Below, one piece after another: positions 1 to 6,615 of a stretch of DNA of 10,609 bases (within the stretch, counting starts at the first letter, position 1; the number at the start of each line of letters is the position of its first letter). The notes beneath the pieces were generated by a model. It was not told the origin of the DNA and did no database searches. It saw only the letters and a program-made list of their open reading frames with translations. A program made the position numbers and the translations under genes. The stretch comes from Rhodospirillales bacterium (GTDB lineage Bacteria; Pseudomonadota; Alphaproteobacteria; Rhodospirillales; Casp-alpha2), in assembly GCA_028282185.1 (NCBI GenBank), contig JANQIJ010000405.1, positions 1 through 10,609 on the forward strand, in the 5' to 3' direction.

Positions 1-385
1 ATGGACCGACCCCCTGATGGCGGCGGGCAATTGGGTCCCCGAACTGGTCGGCATGGCGGGCGGCGACGACATCTTCGGCCGGGCCGGCGAACACGCCCCC
101 TGGATCACCGCAGACGCCCTTCTGGAAGCGAACCCGGACATCGTCGTTTTTATGCCCTGCGGGTTCGACCTGACGCGCACGGAAGCTGAGGCCCGGGCCG
201 CGTTCACCACCCACCCGGGTCTGACGGACCTGCGCGCGGCGCGCGCCGGACGGCTTTATGCGACCGACGGCAATGCGTTCTTCAACCGCCCGGGGCCGCG
301 CCTGGTCGACAGCCTGGGCATTCTGGCGGCGGTGTTCGCCGACCGCGCCGACCTGCCGGCGGGCGTCCGCCGGCTCAGGGCCTAG
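1..385 (+). CDS. Cobalamin-type ABC transporter substrate-binding protein (BtuF-like), 3' end only
   Basis: The reading frame is open from base 2 to the TAG at 383-385 and its start lies outside the window, so only the last ~127 residues are seen. They begin W-T-D-P-L-M-A-A-G-N-W-V-P-E-L, then a GG-D-x-x-F-G-x-A-G turn, then A-N-P-D-I-V-V-F-M-P-C-G-F and, near the end, D-G-N-A-F-F-N-R-P-G-P-R-L. This run is typical of the C-terminal lobe of periplasmic binding proteins of the BtuF/FecB fold (Pfam PF01497), particularly the subgroup often annotated as cobalamin-binding. Family members bind a corrinoid or similar chelate in the periplasm and hand it to an ABC importer; no permease or ATPase gene is visible here. 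The ATG at 17 is internal to the protein rather than the start. The downstream acyltransferase gene begins three bases after the stop, so the two are probably co-transcribed. The family call is firm; the exact ligand is inferred. Confidence 0.82.
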   Translation, partial: WTDPLMAAGNWVPELVGMAGGDDIFGRAGEHAPWITADALLEANPDIVVFMPCGFDLTRTEAEARAAFTTHPGLTDLRAARAGRLYATDGNAFFNRPGPRLVDSLGILAAVFADRADLPAGVRRLRA

Positions 386-388
386 CCC

Positions 389-1555
389 ATGCCCGACAGC
401 GGCGATGCGGTGAAGGTCCGGGTTCTCCGATCCTTACGCGAGATCGACGCGGCGGATTGGGACGCCTGCGCGGGGACGGACAACCCCTTCGTTCGCCATG
501 CCTTCCTAAGCGCGTTGGAAGATTCCGGCTCGGCCACGGCGGAAACCGGCTGGATGGGCCAGCACCTGGCCGTCGAAGGGTCGGACGGCCGGATCGCCGC
601 CTGTCTGCCGCTCTATCTCAAGAACCATTCCTACGGCGAATACGTGTTCGATTGGGGCTGGGCCGATGCCTATGAGCGCGCCGGCGGCCGCTACTATCCG
701 AAACTGCAATGCTCGGTCCCCTTCACCCCGGCGACGGGGCCGCGCCTGTTGGTGCGGTCGGACCAGTCGGCCGAACTCAGGCGGGAACTGCGCGCCGTCC
801 TGATCGCCAGTCTGCGCCAATTGGCGGACAATCTGGGCGTTTCATCGATCCACATCACGTTCTTGCCGGAAGACGACTGGGAGACCTGCGGCCAGGCCGG
901 TTTCCTGAAACGGATCGGACAACAATTCCATTGGGAAAACAAAGGATTCCAAAACTTCGACGACTTTTTGAGCGAGCTTTCGTCGCGCAAACGCAAGAAC
1001 ATCAAGAAAGAGAGGCGGGGCGTCGCCGACGCCGGCTTGACGATCCGCGCCCTTGAGGGATCAGCCATCACCGAAGCCCATTGGGACGCGTTCTATCGCT
1101 TCTACCTGGATACGTCCGACAAGAAATGGGGCCAGGCCTATTTGACCCGGTCGTTTTTCTCGCTGCTCGGCGAACGCATGGGGGACGCCGTGGTTCTGAT
1201 CGTCGCCGAGAAGGGCAACCTGCCCGTGGCCGGGGCCCTCAACTTGAAGGGCGCGGATACCCTCTATGGCCGCAACTGGGGCTGCACCGAAGATTATAAA
1301 TTCCTTCACTTCGAGGCCTGTTATTACCAGGCCATCGATTACGCCATTCGCACCGGCCTGAGATGGGTCGAAGCCGGCGCCCAAGGCCCCCACAAGGTGC
1401 AACGGGGCTACCTGCCACAGGCGACTTATTCCGCACATTGGATCACCGACCCCGGCCTGCGCGGCGCGGTCGCCCGTTTTCTCGATGACGAAGCGCGCGG
1501 CATCGCCCGCGAGATGGACGCCTACGGCAGTTTTTCCCCGTTCAAGAAAGCATAG
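389..1555 (+). CDS. GNAT-family / FemAB-like acyltransferase (COG3146 type)
   Basis: A complete 388-residue protein. It resembles the conserved proteobacterial family once labelled 'peptidogalycan biosynthesis protein' (COG3146, Pfam FemAB_like), which has a double GNAT fold. Visible hallmarks are N-P-F-V-R-H-A-F-L at residues 32-40, the aromatic stretch Y-G-E-Y-V-F-D-W-G-W at 82-91, R-Y-Y-P-K-L-Q-C-S-V-P-F-T-P at 101-114, a lysine/arginine-rich segment S-R-K-R-K-N-I-K-K-E-R-R at 199-210, and a second GNAT half around 270-345 ending in E-A-G-A-Q-G-x-H-K. No signal peptide or membrane segment is seen, so it should be cytoplasmic. The substrate is unknown; FemAB relatives transfer aminoacyl groups, but that is not shown for this group. 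The ATG at 389 follows the previous stop by three bases, with a weak AGGG upstream, suggesting translational coupling. Length and start agree with the family as I know it. Confidence 0.85.
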   Translation: MPDSGDAVKVRVLRSLREIDAADWDACAGTDNPFVRHAFLSALEDSGSATAETGWMGQHLAVEGSDGRIAACLPLYLKNHSYGEYVFDWGWADAYERAGGRYYPKLQCSVPFTPATGPRLLVRSDQSAELRRELRAVLIASLRQLADNLGVSSIHITFLPEDDWETCGQAGFLKRIGQQFHWENKGFQNFDDFLSELSSRKRKNIKKERRGVADAGLTIRALEGSAITEAHWDAFYRFYLDTSDKKWGQAYLTRSFFSLLGERMGDAVVLIVAEKGNLPVAGALNLKGADTLYGRNWGCTEDYKFLHFEACYYQAIDYAIRTGLRWVEAGAQGPHKVQRGYLPQATYSAHWITDPGLRGAVARFLDDEARGIAREMDAYGSFSPFKKA

Positions 1556-1630
1556 GCGTCAACGGCCGACCCCGGATTGCGTTCCGACGCATACGCTTTG
1601 TTTACCATTGGCGGCTAGTCTGTCTCGGCC

Positions 1631-2254
1631 ATGGAACGCTACGTCCATATCTACCTGTTTACCATTGCCGGCCTGGTCGCGCTGCTGATCATGACCGCCT
1701 CGGCTATCGCCGCGCCGCGCGTGCCCAACCCGGACAGCATGGCCGTCAATCCGATGATTCGCACGGCCGGCGTCGCCGGATGTATACGCCACGCGCGAAC
1801 CGCCACCGGCGAGGTTCTGGTCAACGGCTGCTCGCAATGCCTGGTGGTCGGCGTAACCCGCAAACGCCACGGCACCTCGACACCGCAGATTCGCAAGTTC
1901 AACGTCTTGGCTGGCCGTACCTTCCCCCTGCCGTTCCGCGGCCCGGGCAAGACCAGCCTGGGGTCCATCTACCCCTGCGATCAGGCCAATATCGTCAAGC
2001 CGGAAACCCTGGCCAAGCGCGATCAGACCTGCATCCGCCTGCAGACCGATCAAAAAATCGGCGCGGTTTACCTGGTCAACGATTGCCGGGCCTGCCGCGC
2101 CGCCTCGGTCGTCCGCCTGGCGGGGAACGGCCGCCCGCTGGGCCGCCAATCCTATGTCATTGGCGCGAAAAGCAACCTGCGCCTGGCGCCCAACGGGGCC
2201 AGCCAAGTGGGCCTGCTCGGCGAAGCCGCCTGCCCGCGCATCATCGGTCGCTGA
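1631..2254 (+). CDS. Exported protein of unknown function with a duplicated cysteine-rich unit
   Basis: I do not recognise this 207-residue protein. It opens with a short N-region and a hydrophobic core (about residues 6-24), followed by S-A-I-A-A, a plausible signal-peptidase I site near residue 27-28; no lipobox is seen. All eight cysteines lie in two copies of one pattern. Copy one has C51, C67, C70 and C116; copy two has C134, C152, C155 and C201. Each copy starts C-I-R, contains V-N-(G/D)-C-x2-C, and has exactly 46 residues between the third and fourth cysteines. Each unit is largely beta-rich, with short hydrophobic strands. In an oxidising periplasm these cysteines would probably form disulfides; a metal site is a less likely alternative. 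The start has no good Shine-Dalgarno sequence, but the signal peptide begins right there. The stop is back to back with that of the CoA-transferase remnant. The organisation is clear; the function is not. Confidence 0.75.
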   Translation: MERYVHIYLFTIAGLVALLIMTASAIAAPRVPNPDSMAVNPMIRTAGVAGCIRHARTATGEVLVNGCSQCLVVGVTRKRHGTSTPQIRKFNVLAGRTFPLPFRGPGKTSLGSIYPCDQANIVKPETLAKRDQTCIRLQTDQKIGAVYLVNDCRACRAASVVRLAGNGRPLGRQSYVIGAKSNLRLAPNGASQVGLLGEAACPRIIGR

Positions 2255-2636
2255 TCAACCGGCCGACCGCCATTCCCGCAAGACCGCCGTGACCTCGGCT
2301 GTCGACACCGCCGGCCGGTCTCCGGTCTCCAGCCCGTCGATCAGTACCGGCAGCAAGACCTCGACCCCGCCGCCGCCGACGTCGCGCAGCAGACCGCGGG
2401 CCTGAACCTGCGGGTCTTGCGCCATTTCTCCATAGCTCATGGCCGGTGGGGCCCGTCGGCACCGGCGCCCTGCCGAAACCGGACATGGGGTCCAGGCGCA
2501 ACCGCGGGTCGCCCGCAGGCGGTTCCACCTTGACCACGTCGGCACCCATGTCGGCGAGAATCTGTCCCGCCAGCGGACCGGGCAGGTATTGGCTGAGGTC
2601 CAGAACCTTGATCCCGGCGAGGAACGATGCGGGCAC
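2255..2636 (-). pseudogene. Remnant of a CaiB/BaiF-family CoA-transferase gene (large internal deletion plus frameshift)
   Basis: Reading from a GTG at 2636 with AAGGAA about 10 bases upstream, the first ~50 codons are a textbook CaiB/BaiF (family III CoA-transferase or alpha-methylacyl-CoA racemase) N-terminus: G-I-K-V-L-D-L-S-Q-Y-L-P-G-P, then L-A-D-M-G-A-D-V-V-K-V-E-P-P-x-G-D-P. From about 2450 down to 2255 a different minus-strand frame carries the family's C-terminus: M-S-Y-G-E-M-A-Q-D-P-Q-V-Q-A-R-G-L and, at the end, V-T-A-V-L-R-E-W-R-S-A-G followed by TGA. The whole locus is about 127 codons against roughly 380-400 in intact members, and the two ends are in different frames. The central part, which holds the catalytic aspartate and most of the CoA-binding surface in the family, is absent. 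It is therefore a dead gene. If translated it would leave the correct frame around the GGGCCCCACCGG stretch. The exact deletion junction cannot be fixed without an intact homologue. Confidence 0.8.
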
Positions 2637-2688
2637 GGCGGCGGATTTCCTTTAAGCCCGGGGCGCCGGTCCGTGCCGGCAATGGGCC

Positions 2689-2720
2689 AACCAACGCGAC
2701 AACCAACGCGACAACCAACG
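2689..2720. repeat. Short tandem repeat, 12-bp unit, about 2.7 copies
   Basis: The unit AACCAACGCGAC occurs at 2689-2700 and 2701-2712, and a partial third copy AACCAACG at 2713-2720. It lies in the gap between the end of clpA and the CoA-transferase remnant, so slippage here would not affect an intact gene. Confidence 0.85.
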
Positions 2721-2723
2721 AAG

Positions 2724-2752
2724 GCCGCTAACGGCGGCAACCGGCGCACCGG
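2724..2752 (-). terminator. Weak candidate stem-loops just downstream of clpA
   Basis: Two small GC-rich hairpins sit directly after the clpA stop: ACCGG/CCGGT with a 4-base loop (around 2739-2752) and GCCGC/GCGGC with a 5-base loop (2724-2738). Neither is followed by a clear U-run on the clpA strand, only CTTCGTTGGTTG. Termination here may be Rho-dependent, so this is only a candidate. Confidence 0.25.
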
Positions 2753-5065
2753 TCAGTCGACCAGGGCCGGGACCTTGCCGCCCTTGCGTTTGGCCGGCAG
2801 GCGGCTCGACCCGGGCTCGGGATATTCGAAGACCAGCTTGTCGTCATCGACGGCGACCAGGACCACGCCGCCCTTGGCCAATTTGCCGAACAGCAATTCC
2901 TCCGCCAGCGGTTTCTTGATGTCTTCCTGGATAACGCGCGACAGCGGCCGCGCCCCGAAAAGCTTGTCATAGCCCTTCTTGGCCAGCCACTCGCGGGCCG
3001 CGTCGGTCAATTCGATAACCACGTTGCGGTCTTCCAACTGCAGTTCCAAGTTCATGATGAACTTGTCGACGACCCGGGCGACGATTGCCGGCGTCAGAGC
3101 GGCGAAGCCAATGACCGCGTCCAGGCGATTGCGGAACTCCGGCGTGAACATGCGCTCGATTGCTTCGGTGTCCTCGCCGACCCGGCTTTCCCGCTCGAAC
3201 CCGATGGCCGGCTTGGCCAGGTCGGCGGCACCGGCGTTGGTCGTCATGATCAGGATCACATTGCGGAAGCTCACGGATTTTCCGTTGTGGTCGGTCAGCT
3301 TGCCGTGGTCCATGACCTGCAACAGGATGTTGAACAGGTCCGGATGGGCTTTTTCGATCTCATCCAGAAGCAGCACGCAATGGGGCTGCTGATCCACCGC
3401 GTCGGTCAGAAGGCCGCCCTGGTCGAAGCCCACGTAGCCCGGGGGCGCGCCGATCAGACGCGACACGGAATGACGCTCCATGTATTCCGACATGTCGAAG
3501 CGCACTAGGTCGATGCCCATGATATGCGCCAATTGGCGTGCCACTTCGGTCTTTCCGACCCCCGTGGGGCCGGAGAACAGATAGGCGCCGATGGGTTTTT
3601 CCGGTTCGCGCAGGCCGGCGCGGGCCAGCTTGATCGCGCTGGCCAGGGCGTCGATCGCCGAATCCTGGCCGAATACCATGGTCTTCAGGTCGCGATCCAG
3701 GTGTTTCAGGGCCTTGCGGTCGTCGGACGACACGGTTTTCGGCGGGATTCGGGCGATCTTGGCGACCACCTGTTCCACATCCTTGACCGTTACCGTCTTG
3801 CGCCGTTTGCCGGCCGGCAGCAGCATGCGGGACGCCCCGACCTCGTCAATCACGTCCAGCGCTTTATCCGGTAGTTTCCGCTCATGGATATACTTGGTCG
3901 CCAATTCGACCGCAGCCTTCAGGGAATCGTTCGTATAGCGAACCTTGTGGTGCTCTTCGAAATAGGGCTTCAAGCCCTTGAGAATCTTGACCGCATCGTC
4001 CATTGACGGCTCGTAGACGTCGATTTTCTGGAACCGGCGCACCAGGGCCCGATCCTTCTCGAAATAATTGCGGTATTCCTTGTAGGTCGTCGATCCCATG
4101 CAGCGCAGGCCGCCGTTCTGCAAGGCGGGCTTGAGGATGTTCGAGGCATCCATGGACCCGCCCGACGTCGCCCCGGCACCGATCACCGTATGGATTTCGT
4201 CGATGAACAGGATCGCATGGGGCATCGCCTCCAGCTCGACCATGACATTCTTCAGTCGTTCTTCGAAATCGCCGCGATAACGAGTGCCGGCCAAGAGCGC
4301 CCCCATGTCGAGGGCGTAAATCACATTTTCCTGCAGAACCTCTGGAACGCTGTCGTCCTCGATTCGCTTGGCCAGCCCCTCGGCGATGGCGGTCTTGCCA
4401 ACACCCGGATCGCCGACGAAGAGCGGGTTGTTCTTGTTCCGGCGGCAGAGAATTTGGATCGCCCGCTCGACCTCGTCGTTACGGCCGATCAGAGGGTCGA
4501 TGCGGCCTTCTGCGGCTTTTTTGTTGAGGTTGGTGCAATAGGTATCCAGCGCTTCCGATCCCTTGCGGGCGGCGGTTTCTTCCTCGGCTTCGGGATCGTT
4601 GCCATGGACCGTCCGCTGCTCGGATTGGCCGGGAACCTTGGCGATACCGTGGGAGATGTAATTGACCGCGTCCAACCGTGTCATGTCCTGCAGTTGCAGG
4701 TAATAGACGGCATGTGATTCGCGCTCGGAGAACAGGGCGACAAGGACGTTAGCCCCGGTCACTTCCTCGCGGCCGGAAGACTGTACATGGATCACCGCGC
4801 GCTGCACCACCCGCTGGAACCCGGCCGTCGGTTTCGGTTCGGAACCGCGCAGGTTATCGATCTCCGACAGTTCGTTTTCCAGAAAATCGACCAGTTCGCC
4901 GCCGAGGCGTTCCAAATCCAAACCGCAAGCCTTGAGCACCGCCACCGCGTCCGGATCTTCGGTCAGCGAAAGCAGCAGATGTTCCAAAGTGGCGTATTCG
5001 TGATTACGTTCGGCCGCCAAGGCCAACGCACGGTGCAGCGTCTGTTCCAGTTCGCGTGATAGCAT
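2753..5065 (-). CDS. clpA: ATP-dependent Clp protease ATP-binding subunit ClpA
   Basis: ClpA is the hexameric AAA+ unfoldase that feeds substrates into the ClpP peptidase chamber in the cytoplasm. The 770-residue protein has the full layout. The Clp-N domain spans about 1-145 (M-L-S-R-E-L-E-Q-T-L start, A-T-L-E-H-L-L). The D1 ATPase has Walker A G-D-P-G-V-G-K-T at 218-225 and Walker B I-L-F-I-D-E at 285-290. The D2 ATPase has Walker A G-P-T-G-V-G-K-T at 499-506, Walker B V-L-L-L-D-E at 564-569, and P-E-F-R-N-R-L-D at 642-649 with the arginine finger. An I-G-F loop at 621-623 sits where the ClpP-contacting IGL/IGF loop is found, so ClpP binding is expected. Unlike ClpB there is no long coiled-coil insertion between D1 and D2. 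The gene follows clpS on the same strand after 51 bp, the usual operon. AGGA lies somewhat far (about 10-13 bases) from the ATG. clpP is not in the window. No key residue is missing. Confidence 0.97.
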   Translation of the reverse strand: MLSRELEQTLHRALALAAERNHEYATLEHLLLSLTEDPDAVAVLKACGLDLERLGGELVDFLENELSEIDNLRGSEPKPTAGFQRVVQRAVIHVQSSGREEVTGANVLVALFSERESHAVYYLQLQDMTRLDAVNYISHGIAKVPGQSEQRTVHGNDPEAEEETAARKGSEALDTYCTNLNKKAAEGRIDPLIGRNDEVERAIQILCRRNKNNPLFVGDPGVGKTAIAEGLAKRIEDDSVPEVLQENVIYALDMGALLAGTRYRGDFEERLKNVMVELEAMPHAILFIDEIHTVIGAGATSGGSMDASNILKPALQNGGLRCMGSTTYKEYRNYFEKDRALVRRFQKIDVYEPSMDDAVKILKGLKPYFEEHHKVRYTNDSLKAAVELATKYIHERKLPDKALDVIDEVGASRMLLPAGKRRKTVTVKDVEQVVAKIARIPPKTVSSDDRKALKHLDRDLKTMVFGQDSAIDALASAIKLARAGLREPEKPIGAYLFSGPTGVGKTEVARQLAHIMGIDLVRFDMSEYMERHSVSRLIGAPPGYVGFDQGGLLTDAVDQQPHCVLLLDEIEKAHPDLFNILLQVMDHGKLTDHNGKSVSFRNVILIMTTNAGAADLAKPAIGFERESRVGEDTEAIERMFTPEFRNRLDAVIGFAALTPAIVARVVDKFIMNLELQLEDRNVVIELTDAAREWLAKKGYDKLFGARPLSRVIQEDIKKPLAEELLFGKLAKGGVVLVAVDDDKLVFEYPEPGSSRLPAKRKGGKVPALVD

Positions 5066-5116
5066 ATCGTGTTGGTTTCCTGGTCCTTTGTCGAATGGCC
5101 GTGCCGGCCGGGTTGA

Positions 5117-5536
5117 TCAATCCTCGTCCCCCGAGCCGTCTTTCTCGATCGTGCATTGCAAGGGATGCTGGTGTTGGCGGGCCAGGTCCATGACCTGGGT
5201 CACCTTGGTTTCGGCGACTTCGTAGGTGAAGACGCCGCAAACGCCGACCCCGCGTTGATGGACATGCAGCATGATCTGGGTCGCCTGTTCATGACCCATG
5301 CCGAAAAATCGCTCAAGCACATGGACGACGAACTCCATCGGCGTATAGTCGTCGTTCAGCATAAGAACCTTGTACATGGACGGCCGCTTGGTGCGGCTGC
5401 GGGTGCGAACCGCCAAGCCGGTTCCGGAATCGTCGTCGCGCCCCGGACCCATGGGCGATTTCGGCGGGTCCGTCGGCTCCGCCAGGGTCGGTTCGCGAAA
5501 CGCTGCCATCACGGGTTCACCACGCCGATGCTCCAT
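5117..5536 (-). CDS. clpS: ATP-dependent Clp protease adaptor ClpS
   Basis: ClpS is a small adaptor that binds proteins with destabilising N-terminal residues and docks on the ClpA N-domain for degradation by ClpAP (the N-degron pathway). The 139-residue protein has a long polar, presumably disordered N-terminal tail (about 1-53), then the ClpS core: Y-K-V-L-M-L-N-D-D-Y-T-P-M-E-F at 55-69, I-M-L-H-V-H-Q-R-G at 88-96, and E-V-A-E-T-K-V-T-Q-V at 106-115. N61, D62 and H93 line up with the N-degron pocket residues Asn34, Asp35 and His66 of E. coli ClpS. M66 sits in the segment that gates the pocket. The ATG at 5536 has AGGA six bases upstream, which favours it over the ATG nine codons further in. 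It lies 51 bp ahead of clpA on the same strand. The protein is longer than E. coli ClpS (106 residues), owing to the N-terminal tail. Confidence 0.96.
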   Translation of the reverse strand: MEHRRGEPVMAAFREPTLAEPTDPPKSPMGPGRDDDSGTGLAVRTRSRTKRPSMYKVLMLNDDYTPMEFVVHVLERFFGMGHEQATQIMLHVHQRGVGVCGVFTYEVAETKVTQVMDLARQHQHPLQCTIEKDGSGDED

Positions 5537-5839
5537 TTGCTGTCCTATTGTTTCAGGGAACCCCTACCCTTCTCAAGACCTTTTAAGACTGAATGAGGGT
5601 AGACGAATTCCATTAAGAAGGAATTGCGGAACCGCGCACCACTAGGGTGGGCCTATCTGATTCGCCGCTCCGCCGCGGACCCGCCTTGGTTAGATATGGG
5701 CCAATCCGCACCGGGTGCCAGTCCGCTGAAACCACCGGCGCATGAAATACCCCGGAAACGACCGGCAGAAACGAAGACGCGCGGCGGAAATCCGCCGGGC
5801 GTTTCTCACTGCCCTACCAAAGGGGGATGGGGGGAGGGT
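5537..5839. other. Intergenic region between the phasin gene and clpS (about 300 bp)
   Basis: No coding signal that I trust on either strand. It should contain the clpS promoter on the minus strand, but I found no convincing -35/-10 pair or sigma32 site. Small dyads are present: AATTCC/GGAATT with an 8-base loop at 5606-5625, and GCGG-AA-CCGC at 5626-5635. A nested hairpin near the phasin end is listed separately. No tRNA-like fold or T-loop sequence was found. Confidence 0.5.
5767..5806 (-). terminator. Nested inverted repeat downstream of the phasin gene, possible terminator
   Basis: Outer arms AGAAACG (5767-5773) and CGTTTCT (5800-5806) pair perfectly, and inside them CGGCGGA (5782-5788) pairs with TCCGCCG (5791-5797) across only two bases. 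It begins about 34 bp after the phasin stop on the minus strand. A 2-base loop is too tight, so the innermost pairs would open. No T-run follows on either strand, so it is a poor Rho-independent terminator. It could instead be a 3'-end stabilising structure. Confidence 0.35.
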
Positions 5840-6391
5840 TTAGGCAGCAAGCGGTTTGGTCACCTTTTCAACGGCGACGGACATCCGGTCGGCGATCGGC
5901 TTGGCGGCTTCCTCCGCCAGCTTCACGGCCATGTCGGAAAGCTTGCGGCTTTCGTCCAAGGTCTTGGCGTAATTGGTCTTGACCAGTTCATTCTGCAATT
6001 TGACCATATCGTCCATGGTCTTGCATTCGAACATCTTCTTGGTCAGGGCGACGCCCTCTTCCATGCTCTGCTGAGCCAAGGCGAACATCACCTTGTTGAT
6101 GTCCTGCACACCCTTCACCAGAATGCCGTTGGCCTTGACCACGGCATCGACGTTTTCCTTGTTGTAGGTGACGACGTCTTCATAGTTCTTGAACGCCTCA
6201 CCGCCGGCCTTGACCGCGGCGGCGACCTGTTCCTGGCTCATGGCGACGGCTTTTTCGACGCCCTTGGTGGCGACTTCGGCACCGGCCTTAACGACGGTCT
6301 CGACGGTTTCCTTGCTCGCGGCAACGGCAGCTTCAACCTGGTTGGCGGTGGGCTTGGGGGCGGGTTTGGCGACTTTCTTGACTTCGGCCAT
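5840..6391 (-). CDS. Phasin family protein (polyhydroxyalkanoate granule-associated)
   Basis: Phasins are small amphipathic proteins that coat polyhydroxyalkanoate granules and control their size and number. This 183-residue protein has a lysine/proline/alanine-rich N-terminus (residues 4-15, V-K-K-V-A-K-P-A-P-K-P). A long, almost uninterrupted alpha-helical body with heptad-like hydrophobic spacing follows, including E-A-F-K-N-Y-E-D-V-V-T-Y-N-K-E-N (65-80), and then a basic-alanine C-terminal tail. There are no membrane segments and only one cysteine (C123). This fits the Phasin_2 type (PF09361) of alphaproteobacteria. The start at 6391 is set by AAGGAG seven bases upstream. The same frame is open to 6508, but that extension overlaps the predicted transcription start and lacks a ribosome site. 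A sigma70-type promoter and a palindrome lie upstream. The phaC, phaA and phaB genes are not in the window, which is common for phasin genes. The PHA role comes from family knowledge; some members of this family act elsewhere. Confidence 0.88.
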   Translation of the reverse strand: MAEVKKVAKPAPKPTANQVEAAVAASKETVETVVKAGAEVATKGVEKAVAMSQEQVAAAVKAGGEAFKNYEDVVTYNKENVDAVVKANGILVKGVQDINKVMFALAQQSMEEGVALTKKMFECKTMDDMVKLQNELVKTNYAKTLDESRKLSDMAVKLAEEAAKPIADRMSVAVEKVTKPLAA

Positions 6392-6398
6392 GTGATTG

Positions 6399-6404
6399 CT
6401 CCTT
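6399..6404 (-). promoter_or_regulatory. Shine-Dalgarno sequence that fixes the phasin start
   Basis: On the minus strand AAGGAG stands seven bases before the ATG at 6391. It is the best ribosome-binding site in the window. It shows that the open frame continuing upstream to 6508 is untranslated leader rather than protein. Confidence 0.85.
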
Positions 6405-6516
6405 CGGGTCTCGATGTTTGGTAAAATGTTGAAAAACGTTGGTTTCGACGCTTGTTCTATGATCATTCGGCAAATGCCGACGAGAGACGCGATGCTGCGC
6501 CGCAACATTTCACGGG

Positions 6517-6545
6517 AAAATACCCCTGACCCAAGCCGCCGTCAA
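6517..6545 (-). promoter_or_regulatory. Predicted sigma70-type promoter of the phasin gene
   Basis: On the minus strand, TTGACG (complement of 6540-6545) and TATTTT (complement of 6517-6522) are separated by exactly 17 bases. That is a close match to the housekeeping -35 and -10 boxes. Transcription would start near 6510 and give a leader of about 120 nt before the phasin ATG. The 19-bp palindrome ends five bases upstream of the -35 box. Confidence 0.6.
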
Positions 6546-6550
6546 GCTAA

Positions 6551-6569
6551 TTTTGTGCAATGCACAAAA
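6551..6569. promoter_or_regulatory. Perfect 19-bp palindrome, candidate operator (possibly PhaR)
   Basis: TTTTGTGCA-A-TGCACAAAA is a perfect 9-1-9 inverted repeat in the phasin/dacA divergent region. It lies just upstream of the best phasin -35 box and just downstream of a second, AT-rich promoter candidate. PhaR-type repressors in alphaproteobacteria sense PHA and bind TGC/GCA-containing dyads upstream of phasin genes, so PhaR is the obvious candidate. That is an inference from position and from the TGC...GCA half-sites. A helix-turn-helix dimer of another family would fit equally well. Confidence 0.55.
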
Positions 6570-6585
6570 AAATCATATTTCATGT

Positions 6586-6615
6586 AATATATTGTTTTTA
6601 TTGATTTTTTTACAA
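6586..6615 (-). promoter_or_regulatory. Second, weaker promoter candidate for the phasin gene
   Basis: On the minus strand TTGTAA (complement of 6610-6615) and TATATT (complement of 6586-6591) are 18 bases apart inside the AT-rich island. Transcription from here would start near 6579, placing the palindrome at 6551-6569 just downstream of the start point, a position from which a repressor would block it. AT-rich DNA yields such matches by chance, so confidence is low. Confidence 0.3.

Noticed and set aside
1578..1603. Possible terminator between the acyltransferase and the exported-protein gene
   Set aside because: The TGCGT/ACGCA stem is only five base pairs and the following TACGCTTTGTTT is not a proper T-run.
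2689..2720. CRISPR-like repeat
   Set aside because: The units are contiguous 12-bp copies without spacers, too short and too few for a CRISPR array.
2439..2972. Plus-strand open frame over the CoA-transferase remnant, tandem repeat and clpA end
   Set aside because: Repeat-driven low-complexity product, antisense to two minus-strand loci.
4190..4717. Plus-strand open frames inside clpA
   Set aside because: Antisense to an intact, fully motif-bearing ClpA; no initiation signals.
5631..5720. Possible tRNA or small RNA in the phasin/clpS gap
   Set aside because: No T-loop (GTTCGAATC-like) sequence, no acceptor stem pairing and no cloverleaf could be drawn.
5624..6424. 266-codon plus-strand open frame across the phasin gene
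   Set aside because: Mostly antisense to the phasin; its glycine/leucine/histidine-rich content is what reversed helix-rich coding DNA gives.
6392..6508. N-terminal extension of the phasin reading frame to 6508
   Set aside because: The extension begins at about the predicted transcription start, has no ribosome-binding site and does not look like a phasin; AAGGAG fixes the start at 6391.
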